NCBI GenBank assembly: GCA_025355465.1
Contig: JANXZO010000049.1
Location: forward strand, 1 to 32,792
Length of the DNA stretch: 32,792 nt
DNA from: Bacteroidales bacterium
Lineage (GTDB): Bacteria; Bacteroidota; Bacteroidia; Bacteroidales; FEN-979
Direction of reading: 5' to 3'
The notes under the pieces are model-generated. The model was not told the DNA's origin and did no database searches. It saw only the letters and a program-made list of their open reading frames with translations. Position numbers and translations under genes: made by a program. Positions within the stretch are counted from its first letter, which is position 1, and every line of letters starts with the position of its first letter. Positions 32,526 to 32,792 of this stretch are shown here, one piece after another.

Positions 32526-32792
32526 GCACCTCACCCCAAAACCATTCAACTTCACCCCCGCATACACCGACACCGACTGATCAATGGTGTTCATGCCATG
32601 GGCGAAAGCCCTGGTCTGATCGGCCATCTCCGAGGACCAGAACAGTTCTGCAAAGCCGGTGAAACTCCATATCGAGTTGAGATAGTACGCGCCGTTCTGA
32701 TTCGCTTTGAAGCCGTTGAGATAGGGATCTTGCAGCGAGTAGCCTGCTTTTGCATTTCCCTGGTAGAAATTGAACAGGATGTTCCACTCGGT
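32514..32792 (-). CDS. C-terminal end of a FISUMP-domain ('Fibrobacter succinogenes major paralogous') surface protein
   Basis: The frame runs off the right edge and stops with TGA at 32514. The 92 visible residues match the end of the FISUMP domain: TEWNIL, the Gly/Phe/Asn segment with YYLNSIWSFTGFAELFWSS, and the terminal NGFGVRCLKD (the family normally ends GFSVRC followed by a basic residue and Asp). FISUMP proteins are extracellular or surface-anchored and of unknown function. The N-terminus is outside the window. The stop is embedded in an octamer array. Confidence 0.8.
   Translation of the reverse strand, partial: TEWNILFNFYQGNAKAGYSLQDPYLNGFKANQNGAYYLNSIWSFTGFAELFWSSEMADQTRAFAHGMNTIDQSVSVYAGVKLNGFGVRCLKD

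Overview
The window looks like a chromosomal segment of a Gram-negative Bacteroidota bacterium, probably Bacteroidales-like. The evidence is type IX secretion (T9SS) sorting domains of both kinds (type A on a C10 protease, type B 'gliding motility-associated' on a large surface protein), a FISUMP-type surface protein, lipoproteins with LAGC and SFGC lipoboxes, bTHX, and promoters of the Bacteroidota form TTG-N16..20-TAnnTTTG. No rRNA, tRNA, prophage or CRISPR is visible. An apparent transposase C-terminus occupies the left edge.

Layout. 1-4593: transposase tail, then a minus-strand series read right to left: trmH, thx, rsmG, an OPT-family transporter and a PqqD-like protein. 4694-6855 (plus): a membrane-anchored TPR protein, fmt and an HU gene. 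6905-12242 (minus): a tight run citDE (fused acyl-carrier and beta subunits of citrate lyase), citF, recQ and 3-methyladenine DNA glycosylase. 12361-17718 (plus): LtaS-like phosphoglycerol transferase, diacylglycerol kinase-like lipid kinase, MscS-type channel, ornithine carbamoyltransferase. 17702-18388 (minus): an FtsE-like ATPase. 18539-20241: a decayed two-component system. 20426-25371 (plus): exported enzymes, namely a calcineurin-like phosphoesterase lipoprotein, a C10 (streptopain-like) protease with a T9SS tail, and an M28 peptidase lipoprotein. 25392-29546 (minus): a polytopic GT-C-like membrane protein, rlmB and rmuC. 29648-32792 (minus): a frameshifted T9SS type B surface protein and the end of a FISUMP-domain protein.

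The most unusual feature is a set of short tandem arrays with a period of exactly 7 or 8 bp. They sit in many gene-gene gaps from 11.5 kb onward. Several begin at or within the stop codon of one gene and some end at the start codon of the next. The unit differs between arrays but recurs (GATTTAC and its complement at three loci; ATGCACnn at two). One five-unit array lies in frame inside citE. The longest has 17 octamers between rmuC and rlmB. They are not CRISPRs and no listed gene explains them.

Functional links, inferred from context: citrate cleavage (citDE-citF) is apparently co-transcribed with DNA-repair genes; the LtaS-like enzyme would release diacylglycerol that the adjacent lipid kinase could recycle; the C10 and M28 enzymes form a secreted protein-degradation pair. 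Several loci are broken (histidine kinase, response regulator, type B surface protein). Real decay cannot be separated from assembly error on sequence alone, although the response-regulator deletion and the kinase motif substitutions favour real decay.
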